Notes under the pieces: model-generated
The model's input: the letters and a program-made list of their open reading frames with translations, nothing else
The model's database searches: none
What the model was told of the DNA's origin: nothing
Translations under genes and position numbers: made by a program
Assembly (NCBI GenBank): GCA_964487565.1
Contig: CAZARN010000001.1
Coordinates: 124,001-188,000 of the forward strand
Origin: Phil1 sp964487565
GTDB lineage: Bacteria; Bacillota; Clostridia; Christensenellales; CAG-138
Reading direction: 5' to 3'
Length of the DNA stretch: 64,000 nt
In this document: one piece after another, positions 1 through 7,063 of the stretch
How the letters are laid out: each line of letters begins with the position of its first letter
How positions within the stretch are numbered: position 1 is the first letter of the stretch

Positions 1-711
1 GCGGGAATGGACGTTTTCCTCGATGATGCTGAGTATCTCATCGTCGTTCATTTCGCTTGAAACGGTCACGACCTTCTCCCACGGGGTAAGAGCTTCGCGC
101 ACGCGGGTGTCGGAAAATTCGAGCGCGCTTTGCACAAGCTCGGATTTTTCGTCGTCAAGCTCGCCCTCGTCAGATATGCTGCCGATGATGTCATAAAGAT
201 CATCCTCGCTCACGGTAGGCTCCTCTTCCTCCTTGTGGCGGAACGGTTTGCCCACCCATGCGCTAAGTTTTGAAAAAACGAAGGATATCGGCGTGAGCGC
301 GCGCATCAAAAACAGCAGCGGGCCAGCAACGCCGAGCGCAAAGCGCTCGCTGCATGCCTTTGCGATGCGCTTGGGCACCATTTCAGAGGCGAAGAACACA
401 ATAAAGGTGACCACAAATGTGGTCGCCGTCACAGCATCCACGCCCCAAAGCCGGTTTGCCATCACCGTTGCGATGCTTGCGCAGCTTATGTGCATTATGT
501 TGTTGCCGATAAGTATCGTTGTAAGCGCCTTATCGAAGTGGTCCAGTATATACAGCACGCGCTTTGCGCGTTTGTTGCCATCGTCCGCATAGCTCATCAT
601 GCGGATACGGTTGACCGAGGCAAGCGAGGTCTCGGTCGCGGCGAAAAAAGCGCCGCCCAGGATCAATAGGATAATCGCGATAATATATCCTATCGGACTC
701 CCGTCGTCCAT
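1..711 (-). CDS. CorC/HlyC-family (CNNM, DUF21) membrane protein, C-terminus missing
   Basis: The frame is open from an ATG at 711 to the left edge of the window, so only the first 237 residues are present. The N-terminus is a hydrophobic helix (about residues 7-28) followed by NRIRMMSYADDG, DKALTTILIGNNI and a helix with ASEMVPK, which is the arrangement of the DUF21/CNNM transmembrane domain. A cytoplasmic stretch with acidic residues and SALEFSDTRVREALTP leads into the start of a CBS pair. Family members are linked to Mg/Co efflux or membrane integrity, and substrate cannot be assigned here. The CBS and CorC_HlyC C-terminal domains would lie outside the window. No start-proximal Shine-Dalgarno is obvious apart from a GAAAGTGAG-like stretch. 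Confidence 0.8.
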   Translation of the reverse strand, partial: MDDGSPIGYIIAIILLILGGAFFAATETSLASVNRIRMMSYADDGNKRAKRVLYILDHFDKALTTILIGNNIMHISCASIATVMANRLWGVDAVTATTFVVTFIVFFASEMVPKRIAKACSERFALGVAGPLLFLMRALTPISFVFSKLSAWVGKPFRHKEEEEPTVSEDDLYDIIGSISDEGELDDEKSELVQSALEFSDTRVREALTPWEKVVTVSSEMNDDEILSIIEENVHSR

Positions 712-824
712 TCGGACAATCAACTCACTTTCTTTATTACAATTCAGTTATTTATTATAAGCAATTATTTTATATATTGCAAGCCGTGCCGCAGCATAAC
801 CCGCGGAATATGGCCGCAGCGGGC

Positions 825-857
825 AAAAAAGCCCCGCGCCGGAGTGCGGCGCGGGGT
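825..857 (-). terminator. Rho-independent terminator of the SPFH gene
   Basis: A perfect 9-bp GC stem (832-840 with 848-856, loop of 7) is followed on the minus strand by six T residues (complement of 825-830). It lies 25 bp past the stop codon of the SPFH gene. Confidence 0.8.
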
Positions 858-881
858 CTGAGCGCGTGTTTTAATGTCGGA

Positions 882-2189
882 TCAAAGCTTCTTGCCGCAG
901 CCGGGGCAGAACTTCGCGCCCGGTTCAAGCTTCGCGCCGCAGGCGGGACAGAAGGCGGTCGTTGCCGCGGGGGTTTCGGCAGGCTTCTTCGCGCCGCAGG
1001 CGGGACAGAAGGCCGCGCTTGCGGGATTGACAGCGCCGCAGGCACAGGTCCAGCCGTCCGCAGCGGGCTTGGGCGCGGGTTTCTTTGCGCCGCAGGCAGG
1101 GCAGAAGGCCATGCTGTCCGGGTTCTTTGCGCCGCAGGCGCAGGTCCAGCCGCCGGCGGCTGCCTGCTGCTGTTGTTGTTGCTGCTGCTGATTGATCTGC
1201 TGCTGGTTGGAGGCGGAGAACGCGCCGGCCATGTTGCCGCCTGCGTTCATGCCGAGACCGACGCCCATGAACGCGCCGGCCGCGCCCGCCGTGTTGCTGC
1301 CCGCAGCTTCCACGCCGCGCGCCATCGCGCCCTGAACATAGCCTTCGCGCACGCCGGGATCGGACAGCATCGCGCCCTGATTGCGCATATTGATGAGCTT
1401 CTGGCTTTCCTCGTCGTATGAAAGGGAGCCGATGCCGACGCTTTGCACCTGCATACCGCGCATCTGGTTCCAGTCCGCGTCGAGCGTGTCGGACATGTAC
1501 TTGGAAAGCTCGCGCGCCTTGCTTGTCACAAAGCTGATGCGCGTGCCGTCGGCACTCATCTGGTTGATCGCGCTTTGCAGCGCCTCAAGGAACTCGTTGA
1601 GATACTGCTCGTTTATATCGTTGATATCCACGTTCGCCGCGTTCCTGGGTATCGCTTCGGCATAGAACTTGAGCGGGTCTGTGACCTTTATGGAATAAGT
1701 GCCGTGCGCGCGGAGAAACAGCTCGGAATTATAGAAGCAGTCAAAATAGTTGATGGGGTTGCGCGTGCCGAACTTTATGCCCTTTATCTCCTGAAGGTTG
1801 ATGAAGAACACCTTCTGGGAGGAGGAGGGCGTGCCGCCGTATTTCACACGGGAGAAGGTCTCCTTGAGGGAGGCGCCGAACTGTCCGTTGAAAAGCGAGG
1901 GCATGGAGGAATTATCCACCTTGAAGTAACCCGGCTCGGCGGTATAGTCAACGACCTTGCCACCGTCAACGAGCATCATGAACTGGTTGTCATAAACGTG
2001 GATGATAGAACCGTTGGAAACGGTGTCGACCGTGCCCTTGAGGTTCTGGTTGCGCTTATCGTCCGAGCGCACCTTGACTCCGCTTGCAAAAACCGTGGTG
2101 TTGCCCATATCCTGACACTCGATTACCTCGAGCCAGGAATCCGCAAGACCTCCGCCGATCGCACCGATTACGGCTTTGATTATGCCCAT
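882..2189 (-). CDS. SPFH-domain protein with C-terminal zinc ribbons (YdjI-like)
   Basis: This 435-residue protein starts at an ATG preceded by AAGGAGG. Residues 1 to about 290 match the SPFH/band-7 type often annotated as virion core protein and are similar in layout to Bacillus YdjI. A Gly/Ala/Met-rich stretch and a glutamine-rich linker (about 325-343, including nine consecutive Q) follow. The tail carries three zinc-ribbon modules: two near-identical W-T-C-x-C-G...FCPACG units and a third FCPACG...FCPGCG unit. SPFH proteins form membrane-associated oligomeric scaffolds, and in Bacillus the homologue sits with phage-shock-type genes. No PspA-like gene is adjacent here. The gene is probably monocistronic, with its own promoter (2238-2266) and terminator (825-857). 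Confidence 0.85.
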   Translation of the reverse strand: MGIIKAVIGAIGGGLADSWLEVIECQDMGNTTVFASGVKVRSDDKRNQNLKGTVDTVSNGSIIHVYDNQFMMLVDGGKVVDYTAEPGYFKVDNSSMPSLFNGQFGASLKETFSRVKYGGTPSSSQKVFFINLQEIKGIKFGTRNPINYFDCFYNSELFLRAHGTYSIKVTDPLKFYAEAIPRNAANVDINDINEQYLNEFLEALQSAINQMSADGTRISFVTSKARELSKYMSDTLDADWNQMRGMQVQSVGIGSLSYDEESQKLINMRNQGAMLSDPGVREGYVQGAMARGVEAAGSNTAGAAGAFMGVGLGMNAGGNMAGAFSASNQQQINQQQQQQQQQAAAGGWTCACGAKNPDSMAFCPACGAKKPAPKPAADGWTCACGAVNPASAAFCPACGAKKPAETPAATTAFCPACGAKLEPGAKFCPGCGKKL

Positions 2190-2217
2190 GTATGTTCCTC
2201 CTTATGTTAAATATATG

Positions 2218-2266
2218 GTTTGCCAAACATCATGTATATTATGATTTTACCCGCGATATTTGTCAA
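2218..2266 (-). promoter_or_regulatory. Promoter of the SPFH gene with a small palindrome
   Basis: On the minus strand a consensus -35 TTGACA (2266-2261) and -10 CATAAT (2243-2238) are separated by 17 bp; an overlapping TAATAT is an alternative -10. Just downstream, 2218-2228 is an 11-bp palindrome (GTTTG-C-CAAAC) near the expected start of transcription that could be an operator. Confidence 0.6.
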
Positions 2267-2367
2267 GGAGAAGACGATTGCGGTAAAGCGCGCTGTTTTA
2301 TTGGCGAGCCGGACTATATGCTCCCGGCGCTCAGGGTCGCGGCGCGATGCAGCCGGAGATCGCGCGC

Positions 2368-2433
2368 GATATGGAATATGAATTCAGCCGCCGGCATGCC
2401 ATGATTTTTCCATATCAAATTGCGCATGCCGGC
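2368..2433. repeat. Two interleaved perfect inverted repeats (pseudoknot-like) in a 320-bp intergenic region
   Basis: This is the most structured part of the gene-free stretch 2190-2511. GATATGGAA (2368-2376) pairs with TTCCATATC (2408-2416), and GCCGGCATGC (2390-2399) pairs with GCATGCCGGC (2424-2433). The second left arm lies inside the loop of the first pair and its right arm lies outside it, so the two stems (9 and 10 bp) interleave as in an H-type pseudoknot, with connecting segments of 13, 8 and 7 nt. It lies 78 bp upstream of the CBS-protein start on the plus strand. Function is unknown; it could also act as DNA. Confidence 0.6.
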
Positions 2434-2511
2434 CTATGTTTTTACAATCACGTCACCATTAACCTAAATATATGTGGTAATATAGACGTATCAAATAAAG
2501 GATGTGTTGTG

Positions 2512-2967
2512 ATGAACGTTCTGTTTTTTCTCAAACCAAAGGTATCTGTCGCATACATCTACAATGACAACACGCTCCGTCAGGCGCTTGAAAAGATGCG
2601 TTTTTACGGATATTCCGCGATCCCGGTCATCGACCGCGAAGGGAAATACACGGGCACCGTCACGGAAGGCGATTTTTTATGGAAGCTGTCGGACGCCTCC
2701 GCGTGGGATAATCACGCGCAGGAGCGGCTGTATGTGAAGGATCTGCTGAGGCCCGAGCATAACCCCGCCGTGAACGTGAACGCCTCGATTGAGGATCTGC
2801 TGATGATGGCGATGAACCAGAACTTCGTCCCGGTCGTGGACGACATAGGCTCATTTATAGGCATCGTCACAAGGCGCGACATCATGCAGTATTATTTCAA
2901 GCTGACGCACGGGGAAAGCACTGCCCCGTCAAAGCCTGTAAACAAGTCCTTCGAAGGGCAGCAATGA
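2512..2967 (+). CDS. Two-CBS-domain protein
   Basis: The chosen start is the ATG at 2512 because AAAGGA lies 9 nt before it and homologous sequence begins there; an upstream in-frame ATG at 2347 would translate the structured intergenic region and is unlikely. The 151-residue protein consists almost only of a Bateman pair: CBS1 about residues 15-65 (YSAIPVIDREGKYTGTVTEGDFL) and CBS2 about 78-132 (NFVPVVDDIGSFIGIVTRRDIM). Such stand-alone pairs bind adenine nucleotides and sense energy state; the partner is unknown. Its last 13 codons overlap the end of the convergent GH13 gene by 39 bp. Confidence 0.85.
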   Translation: MNVLFFLKPKVSVAYIYNDNTLRQALEKMRFYGYSAIPVIDREGKYTGTVTEGDFLWKLSDASAWDNHAQERLYVKDLLRPEHNPAVNVNASIEDLLMMAMNQNFVPVVDDIGSFIGIVTRRDIMQYYFKLTHGESTAPSKPVNKSFEGQQ

Positions 2968-4602
2968 AAGCTCGCCCGCCGCGGCGCGCGACGAATGGGT
3001 ATACAGCAGACACTCGGCTCCCGTTTTAAGCGGGAGCTTTATTTTTGCCTGACGGTCTGTCAGATTTATCGCGATGAGGAGCTTCTCCTTTGCGTCTGAG
3101 CGCGTGTAGGCGATCACATTGGGATCGTTGCGCTCCACGGGCCTGTATTCGCCCCGGACGAGGACGGGGTGCTCGCGCCTGAACGCGATCGCGCGCTTGT
3201 AAAACCCGACGATGGAATCCATGTGCGTCATGTCGAGCGATATGTTGATGAGGTTGTGGTTCGGGTTCACGCGCATCCATGGCGTACCGGCGGTGAAGCC
3301 GGCGTTGCGGCTGCCGTCCCACTGGACGGGGGTGCGCGCGTTGTCGCGCGAGGCGCGCGAAACGATCTTTTCCGCGATGAACGCCGGCAGGTGCATCATT
3401 TTCTGGAGCTGTTCATAACCGTTGATCGCCTCGAAATCCTTCCATTCGCTCCGCTTCATGGGCATGTTCGTCATGCCGCACTCCTCACCCTGATATATGA
3501 AGGGCGTGCCGCGGAGGGTCATGTTGAAAAGGCACAGCGCTTTTGCGCTTGCGCGGCGGAAACGTTCATCCTCGCTGCCGAAGCGGGCGAGCTGGCGCGG
3601 CTGATCGTGGTTGGAAAGATAATTGCCGACCCAACCGCCTTTTTCCTGCATGGCGAGCTGCCAACGGTCGGACGCGCGCTTGAAATCGAGCACGCTGAAA
3701 CGGTACAGCTTGCGGAAATCGAATTTGCCTAGCGGCCCGCAGCCGAGCATCGCGAGATCGAAATGGAACATCATCGTGAGCTCCCTGCGCGACGGCTCGG
3801 TGAATTTCGCGACGTCATCGATCCCGGTGAGGCAGCCCTCGCCGACCGTCATGCAGCCGGGATAGCGCGAGAACACCTCCTCGTTCATCTCCCTTATGAT
3901 CGGGTGTATGCCCTCCTGCGCGGTGACGAGCGTACCGGGGAACTGCAGCCCGCGCTTTTGCGGGTCCTTGTCGGGGAAGCCTTCCGGCTTTTTGAGAAGA
4001 TTGACAACGTCGATGCGGAAGCCCGCAATGCCTTTATCCATCCAGAAGCGCATCATGTCGTACATCTCGCGGCGAAGCTGCGGGTTTTCCCAGTTGAGAT
4101 CGCATTGCTGCGGCGTGAACGAGGTGAGATAGTATTCGCCGGAGGCTTCGTCGAGCGTCCATGCGCTGCCGCCGAAAAAGCTCATCCAGTTGTTCGGCGG
4201 ATTTTTGCCGCCGTTTTTGCCTTTTTTGAAGATATAGTAATCGCGGTATTTGCAGGAAGGGTCGCGGAGCGCCTCGCGGAACCACATATGCTTGTTCGAG
4301 GTGTGGTTGGGCACGAGATCGAGCAATATCCTTATGCCGCGATCCCGCGCGCGGGCGACGAGCGTTTCAAAGTCCGCCATCGTGCCGAATTCAGGGTTCA
4401 CCGCGCGGTAATCCGAAATGTCATAGCCATAATCGCAGTTTGGCGACGGGAATATGGGCGATAGCCATATCACGTCCACGCCAAGCTCCGCAAGATAATC
4501 AAGCTTTGCCGTGACGCCCGCAAGGTCGCCTATGCCGTCGCCGTTCGCATCATAAAAGGAACGGGGCCATATCTGATAAACAATGCTTTCTCTGGGGTCC
4601 AT
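2929..4602 (-). CDS. GH13 alpha-glucosidase (oligo-1,6-glucosidase type)
   Basis: The 557-residue protein has all four conserved GH13 regions: DLVPNHTS (95-102), GFRIDVVN with the nucleophile Asp198, VGEG with the acid/base Glu255, and SNHDQPR (330-336) with the transition-state Asp333. DxNxDGxGDLxG near residue 18 (NGDGIGDLAG) is typical of the oligo-1,6-glucosidase/trehalose-6-phosphate hydrolase group (GH13 subfamilies 29-31), and the length fits. It has no signal peptide, so it should act in the cytoplasm on imported alpha-glucosides. Its ribosome-binding site AAGGAGG overlaps the uppP stop codon 9 bp upstream, so the two genes are co-transcribed. Exact substrate (isomaltose, trehalose-6-P or dextran oligomers) cannot be read from the sequence. 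Confidence 0.9.
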   Translation of the reverse strand: MDPRESIVYQIWPRSFYDANGDGIGDLAGVTAKLDYLAELGVDVIWLSPIFPSPNCDYGYDISDYRAVNPEFGTMADFETLVARARDRGIRILLDLVPNHTSNKHMWFREALRDPSCKYRDYYIFKKGKNGGKNPPNNWMSFFGGSAWTLDEASGEYYLTSFTPQQCDLNWENPQLRREMYDMMRFWMDKGIAGFRIDVVNLLKKPEGFPDKDPQKRGLQFPGTLVTAQEGIHPIIREMNEEVFSRYPGCMTVGEGCLTGIDDVAKFTEPSRRELTMMFHFDLAMLGCGPLGKFDFRKLYRFSVLDFKRASDRWQLAMQEKGGWVGNYLSNHDQPRQLARFGSEDERFRRASAKALCLFNMTLRGTPFIYQGEECGMTNMPMKRSEWKDFEAINGYEQLQKMMHLPAFIAEKIVSRASRDNARTPVQWDGSRNAGFTAGTPWMRVNPNHNLINISLDMTHMDSIVGFYKRAIAFRREHPVLVRGEYRPVERNDPNVIAYTRSDAKEKLLIAINLTDRQAKIKLPLKTGAECLLYTHSSRAAAGELSLLPFEGLVYRL

Positions 4603-4611
4603 AATGCCTCC

Positions 4612-5412
4612 TTACCCCAAAAACGGGTTTGTAAAAAACAGATGCGTGATGAATTGATCCGCAAGCACTAATATGCCCAGAACGAGCACATATATCGAAA
4701 AACCCATGAGGCTTTTTTTGGCGATCAGGCGAAGCATGAGCCTTATCGCGAAATATCCGCTGACAGCGGCTGTCGCCGTGCCGATTATGACCGATATCCA
4801 CGGTATGCCGCCGGTGCCCTGCGCCGCCACATCGGGTATCTGCACGATAAGGGAGCCGAGAATGACCGGGATGGAGAGTATGAATGAAAACTCCGCCGCA
4901 TCCTCTTTTTTGAGGCCGAACAGGCGCGCGCCCGCGATCGTCGAGCCGGAGCGGGAAACGCCGGGCATTATGGCGACGCCCTGCATGAAGCCGACGGCGA
5001 GCGCTTCGGGTATTTTCATCTCATCCACCCCGCGGGAGCCGCGGGCAAACCTTTCGTTGATAAAAAGGATAAGCGCCGTGAGCAGGAAGCCGAAGCCGAG
5101 GAACCTGCCCGAGAACGCATCGTCAAAAACGTCGCGCAGCAGGAAAGCCATCACGGCCGTGACAAGCGTCGCGATGAGGAGCATATACACTTTTTTCTGG
5201 AAGGGCTTTTTGATGAGCGCCCATATCTTATTGTAAAAAACGGCAAAAACGGCGACGAGCGTGCCCATATGCAGCATCGTGTCAAAGAAAAGCGCCCCCT
5301 CGTCGATGCCGAACACCGTTTGCAGCAGCACGAGATGGCCGGAGCTTGAAACAGGCAGGAACTCGCAAAGACCCTGTATGAGCCCGAGCAGCGCGGCGAT
5401 AAAAACGTTCAT
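4612..5412 (-). CDS. uppP: Undecaprenyl-diphosphatase (BacA/UppP)
   Basis: The 266-residue polytopic protein recycles undecaprenyl pyrophosphate to the monophosphate lipid carrier for wall synthesis and can give bacitracin tolerance. The (E/Q)xxxE signature with the serine-rich loop is present at the N-terminus (Q13-GLC-E17-FLPVSSSGH), and the second motif PGVSRSGST follows near residue 155. About seven to eight hydrophobic segments are visible. The ATG at 5412 is chosen over an upstream start because GGAGG lies 7 nt before it and family members begin MxxxxAxxLGxxQG. It is first in a two-gene operon with the GH13 glucosidase and has its own promoter (5444-5472). Confidence 0.95.
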   Translation of the reverse strand: MNVFIAALLGLIQGLCEFLPVSSSGHLVLLQTVFGIDEGALFFDTMLHMGTLVAVFAVFYNKIWALIKKPFQKKVYMLLIATLVTAVMAFLLRDVFDDAFSGRFLGFGFLLTALILFINERFARGSRGVDEMKIPEALAVGFMQGVAIMPGVSRSGSTIAGARLFGLKKEDAAEFSFILSIPVILGSLIVQIPDVAAQGTGGIPWISVIIGTATAAVSGYFAIRLMLRLIAKKSLMGFSIYVLVLGILVLADQFITHLFFTNPFLG

Positions 5413-5443
5413 CCTCAATCCTCCGCAGCGTAATGGATGGTTT

Positions 5444-5472
5444 ATTTTATGACGCTTGAGCGAATATAGCAA
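5444..5472 (-). promoter_or_regulatory. Promoter of uppP
   Basis: The minus strand reads TTGCTA (5472-5467), a 17-bp spacer and TAAAAT (5449-5444), about 32 bp upstream of the uppP start. It is arranged back-to-back with the dipeptidase promoter. Confidence 0.55.
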
Positions 5473-5479
5473 GGGAAGA

Positions 5480-5523
5480 TTGAATTTGCGCGTGCTTTGC
5501 GGTATGCTGTTAACAAATTGTTA
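5480..5523 (+). promoter_or_regulatory. Promoter of the dipeptidase gene with an operator-like palindrome
   Basis: TTGAAT (5480-5485), a 17-bp spacer and TATGCT (5503-5508) form a plausible promoter. Directly after the -10, 5511-5523 is a perfect palindrome TAACAA-A-TTGTTA covering the expected transcription start, suggesting repressor binding; the regulator is not known. Confidence 0.5.
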
Positions 5524-5547
5524 TCAACTGATGAGGAGGACCACAGG

Positions 5548-6930
5548 ATGAATCCCGTTGTCGACAAATGGATTGATGAACATACGGATGAGCTCGTCGC
5601 GCGCGTGCGCCGCTGCATCGCGTTTCCGACTGTGCTCGATGAAAGCACGGCGGGCCCCGGCGCGCCGTTTGGCCGCGTCACGGCCGAATGTCTTGAGGAT
5701 ACGCTCGCCCAGGGCCGGGAGATGGGCTTTGAGGCCAAAAATCTTGACGGCTACTGCGGCTATATAGATTTCGGCGCGGGCGAGGAACAGCTTGCCCTCA
5801 TATGCCATCTTGACGTGGTGCCGGAGGGTACAGGCTGGCTGTATCCGCCCTATGCGGGCGAGGTGCATGACGGCAGGTTTTACGGCCGCGGCACGATGGA
5901 TGATAAAGGCCCGGCGTTCGCCGCGCTTTTCGGCATGGCGGCCATCAAGGCTTCCGGGCTTGAGATGAAACGCCGCGTGCGCCTTATCCTCGGCTGCAAC
6001 GAGGAGAGCGGAATGGAGTGCATGAAGCACTACAAGAAGGTCGAAAAGGATCCCGATATCGCCTTTTCGCCCGATGCGGAATACCCTGTTGTCAATTCGG
6101 AAAAGAGCGGCTATCACGGCGCATACCACAAGCTTTACGCTTCAAAGGTGCGTATGCACGGCGGCACTGTAAGCAATGCCGTGCCGGGCGAAATGGTGAT
6201 CGAGGTGCCGTTCACCCTCAACCGCATACTGCCCATAATGGAAGCCTTTATGGAAAAGAGCGAATTTGCCTGCGCCGCCGAGGAAAGCGAATACGGCACG
6301 AAGATCACCATGAAGGGTCTCGCCGCGCACGCCTCCACGCCGGAGATCGGGCACAACGCATTCCTCGCTGCAATAGCGCTTCTTGACAAGCTGCCCCTTG
6401 AGGGGGAGGACGCCGCGACCGTCGCGGGTCTTGTGAAGCTGCTTGGGTTCTATTGCCACGGCGAGGGCTTCGGCCTTGACTGCGAGGATAAGTCCGGCAG
6501 GCTCACGTTCTGCCCGGGCGGCATCGTGGATTGGGATGAGACCGGCATAAAGCGCCTCACCATCGATATCCGCGCGCCGATATCCTGCAAGGGCGAGGAC
6601 GTCACGGGCGCGCTCGAACGCGGCTTCGGCGAATACGGCCTCACAGAGCTCAACGGCAGATACGGTATGGGCCATTATGTTCCGGAGGACAGCGAGCTTG
6701 TGAGCACCCTTCTCGACGTATACGCCAAGCGCTTCGGCAAGCGTCTGCCCCCGCTTGCCATCGGCGGCGGAACATATGCGAAATGCTTCAAAGCCGCGGT
6801 AGCCTTCGGCATAGAGCGCCCGGGCGAGGCGGCGAGCATACATATGCCCAATGAGAATATCGAGGTCACCCATCTTGTTGAGGACTGCAAGGTGATGGCG
6901 GATGCGATAATCGCGCTTGCCTGCAAGTAA
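5548..6930 (+). CDS. M20 family dipeptidase (PepV/Sapep type)
   Basis: The ATG at 5548 is used because AGGAGGA lies 7 nt upstream. The 460-residue protein shows the co-catalytic di-zinc site of M20A peptidases: HLDVV (His88, Asp90), GRGTMDDKGP (Asp119 as bridging ligand), GCNEESG (Glu152 base, Glu153 ligand) and FSPDAEYP (Asp176). A Gly-rich GGGTYAKCF near the end carries the family's late motif region. The inserted dimerisation-like lid between the ligands matches PepV, which releases amino acids from dipeptides including beta-Ala and D-amino acid dipeptides in the cytoplasm. It is probably a single-gene unit. Confidence 0.9.
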   Translation: MNPVVDKWIDEHTDELVARVRRCIAFPTVLDESTAGPGAPFGRVTAECLEDTLAQGREMGFEAKNLDGYCGYIDFGAGEEQLALICHLDVVPEGTGWLYPPYAGEVHDGRFYGRGTMDDKGPAFAALFGMAAIKASGLEMKRRVRLILGCNEESGMECMKHYKKVEKDPDIAFSPDAEYPVVNSEKSGYHGAYHKLYASKVRMHGGTVSNAVPGEMVIEVPFTLNRILPIMEAFMEKSEFACAAEESEYGTKITMKGLAAHASTPEIGHNAFLAAIALLDKLPLEGEDAATVAGLVKLLGFYCHGEGFGLDCEDKSGRLTFCPGGIVDWDETGIKRLTIDIRAPISCKGEDVTGALERGFGEYGLTELNGRYGMGHYVPEDSELVSTLLDVYAKRFGKRLPPLAIGGGTYAKCFKAAVAFGIERPGEAASIHMPNENIEVTHLVEDCKVMADAIIALACK

Positions 6931-6942
6931 AAAAACGGCATC

Positions 6943-6971
6943 AAAAGGGGCCGCGGTTTGTCCGCGGCCCC
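6943..6971 (-). terminator. Terminator-like hairpin between the dipeptidase and guaB genes
   Basis: A perfect 10-bp GC stem (6947-6956 with 6962-6971, loop of 5) is followed on the minus strand by TTTT and a later seven-T run. The two genes converge here, so it most likely ends guaB transcripts and may slow those from the dipeptidase gene too. Confidence 0.6.
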
Positions 6972-7063
6972 ATGAATATCTTCGGGCGTGTTCCCGATCA
7001 CCCAACCGAGCGGACGAGCCGCTCCTTTTTTATTTCAGACAGGAATGCGTCTGACAGCGCCGG

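Noticed and set aside
2347..2511. N-terminal extension of the CBS protein from an upstream ATG
   Set aside because: It would translate the interleaved-repeat region, lacks a ribosome-binding site, and the ATG at 2512 has AAAGGA.
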